From assembly GCA_022360535.1 (NCBI GenBank), contig JAKSCP010000240.1:1-5266 (forward strand): a stretch of 5,266 nt of DNA, written 5' to 3'. Below, one piece after another: positions 5,125 to 5,266 of the stretch. The position numbers and the translations under genes were made by a program. The notes under the pieces are model-generated. The model was given only the letters and a program-made list of their open reading frames with translations, ran no database searches and was not told where the DNA came from. The number at the start of each line of letters is the position of its first letter. Within the stretch, counting starts at the first letter, position 1. This DNA is from Pseudomonadales bacterium (GTDB taxonomy: Bacteria; Pseudomonadota; Gammaproteobacteria; Pseudomonadales; Pseudohongiellaceae).

Positions 5125-5139
5125 GTCTTATGCACTTAG

Positions 5140-5266
5140 TCAAACTCCAAAAGCTATAAGCACTGCAACAACCATAAGAACCGCAAAAGTTACTCTAAGT
5201 AGCCGCGCCTCACGAGGTTTTTGGAAAAGCGGTCCGATCATTCTACCGAAACACAGCCAGATAACA
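5140..5266 (-). CDS. C-terminal tail of a LysE/RhtB-like amino-acid exporter; start lies right of the window
   Basis: The frame is open from the right edge to the TGA at 5142-5140, giving 41 visible residues. The sequence begins VIWLCFGRMIGPLFQKPREARL and ends in one hydrophobic helix, TFAVLMVVAVLIAFGV. A FGRxxxxxFxxPRxxRxxR block followed by a final membrane helix at the extreme C-terminus is what LysE/RhtB translocators show; these export amino acids or similar small molecules across the inner membrane. The fragment is short, so another polytopic membrane protein remains possible. The stop lies ~16 nt before the R'' box of attC site A, so this is the cargo of that cassette. Confidence 0.6.
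   Translation of the reverse strand, partial: VIWLCFGRMIGPLFQKPREARLLRVTFAVLMVVAVLIAFGV

Larger units (their letters stand above)
2021..5266 (-). mobile_element. Distal part of a chromosomal integron cassette array
   Basis: At least six short cassette-like units, all transcribed leftward, are separated by related attC sites or their remnants at 5059-5124, 4559-4613, 3991-4013, 3446-3505, 3009-3071 and 2021-2082. All sites have R'' to the right and R' to the left, which puts attI and the integrase gene beyond the right edge. The cargo consists of short proteins with no shared pathway (GFA, cupin, membrane-anchored helical proteins, exporter tail), typical of sedentary integrons. The similarity of the sites to each other is also a known trait of such arrays. 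The integrase gene itself is not in the window, so this rests on the attC sites and gene organisation. Confidence 0.85.

Overview
The window is the distal end of a chromosomal integron (a cassette array) abutting a housekeeping gene. The organism looks like a proteobacterium, probably an aquatic or marine gammaproteobacterium. The evidence is a DnaE2-type error-prone polymerase, small cassettes carrying GFA, cupin and DUF-like proteins, and a family of mutually similar attC sites. No rRNA or other strong taxonomic marker is present, so this placement is inference.

Left edge (1-1175, + strand): the last ~390 codons of dnaE2 (imuC). Everything to its right is on the - strand and faces it. The convergent junction holds a hairpin plus T-tract that fits a terminator for leftward transcription (1184-1205).

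Region 1215-1991 (- strand): an MmcQ/YjbR-family protein and a GFA-domain zinc protein. They lie beyond the last recognisable attC and have no attC of their own. They are either old, locked cassettes or the original chromosomal flank.

Region 2021-5266 (- strand): the cassette array. Reading leftward (5'->3' of the genes): tail of a LysE/RhtB-like exporter + attC; GFA protein (GTG start, strong SD) + degenerate attC; membrane-anchored helical protein + half attC; a second protein of the same architecture + degenerate attC; cupin + attC with altered core triplets; GFA protein and a third membrane-anchored helical protein sharing one cassette + good attC. The R''->R' orientation of every site puts attI and the integrase gene beyond base 5266 (not visible).

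The genes do not form an obvious pathway. Two protein types recur: three divergent GFA-domain proteins, and three short proteins with one N-terminal membrane helix and an aligned downstream W...GL motif. The attC sites share a ~23-24 nt R''-side arm. Only the two outermost (5059-5124 and 2021-2082) keep intact R' core boxes, so the ~3 kb between them may move as one block. The integrase is not in the window and no convincing promoter was found inside the array. Cassette expression probably depends on read-through or on promoters I cannot recognise.
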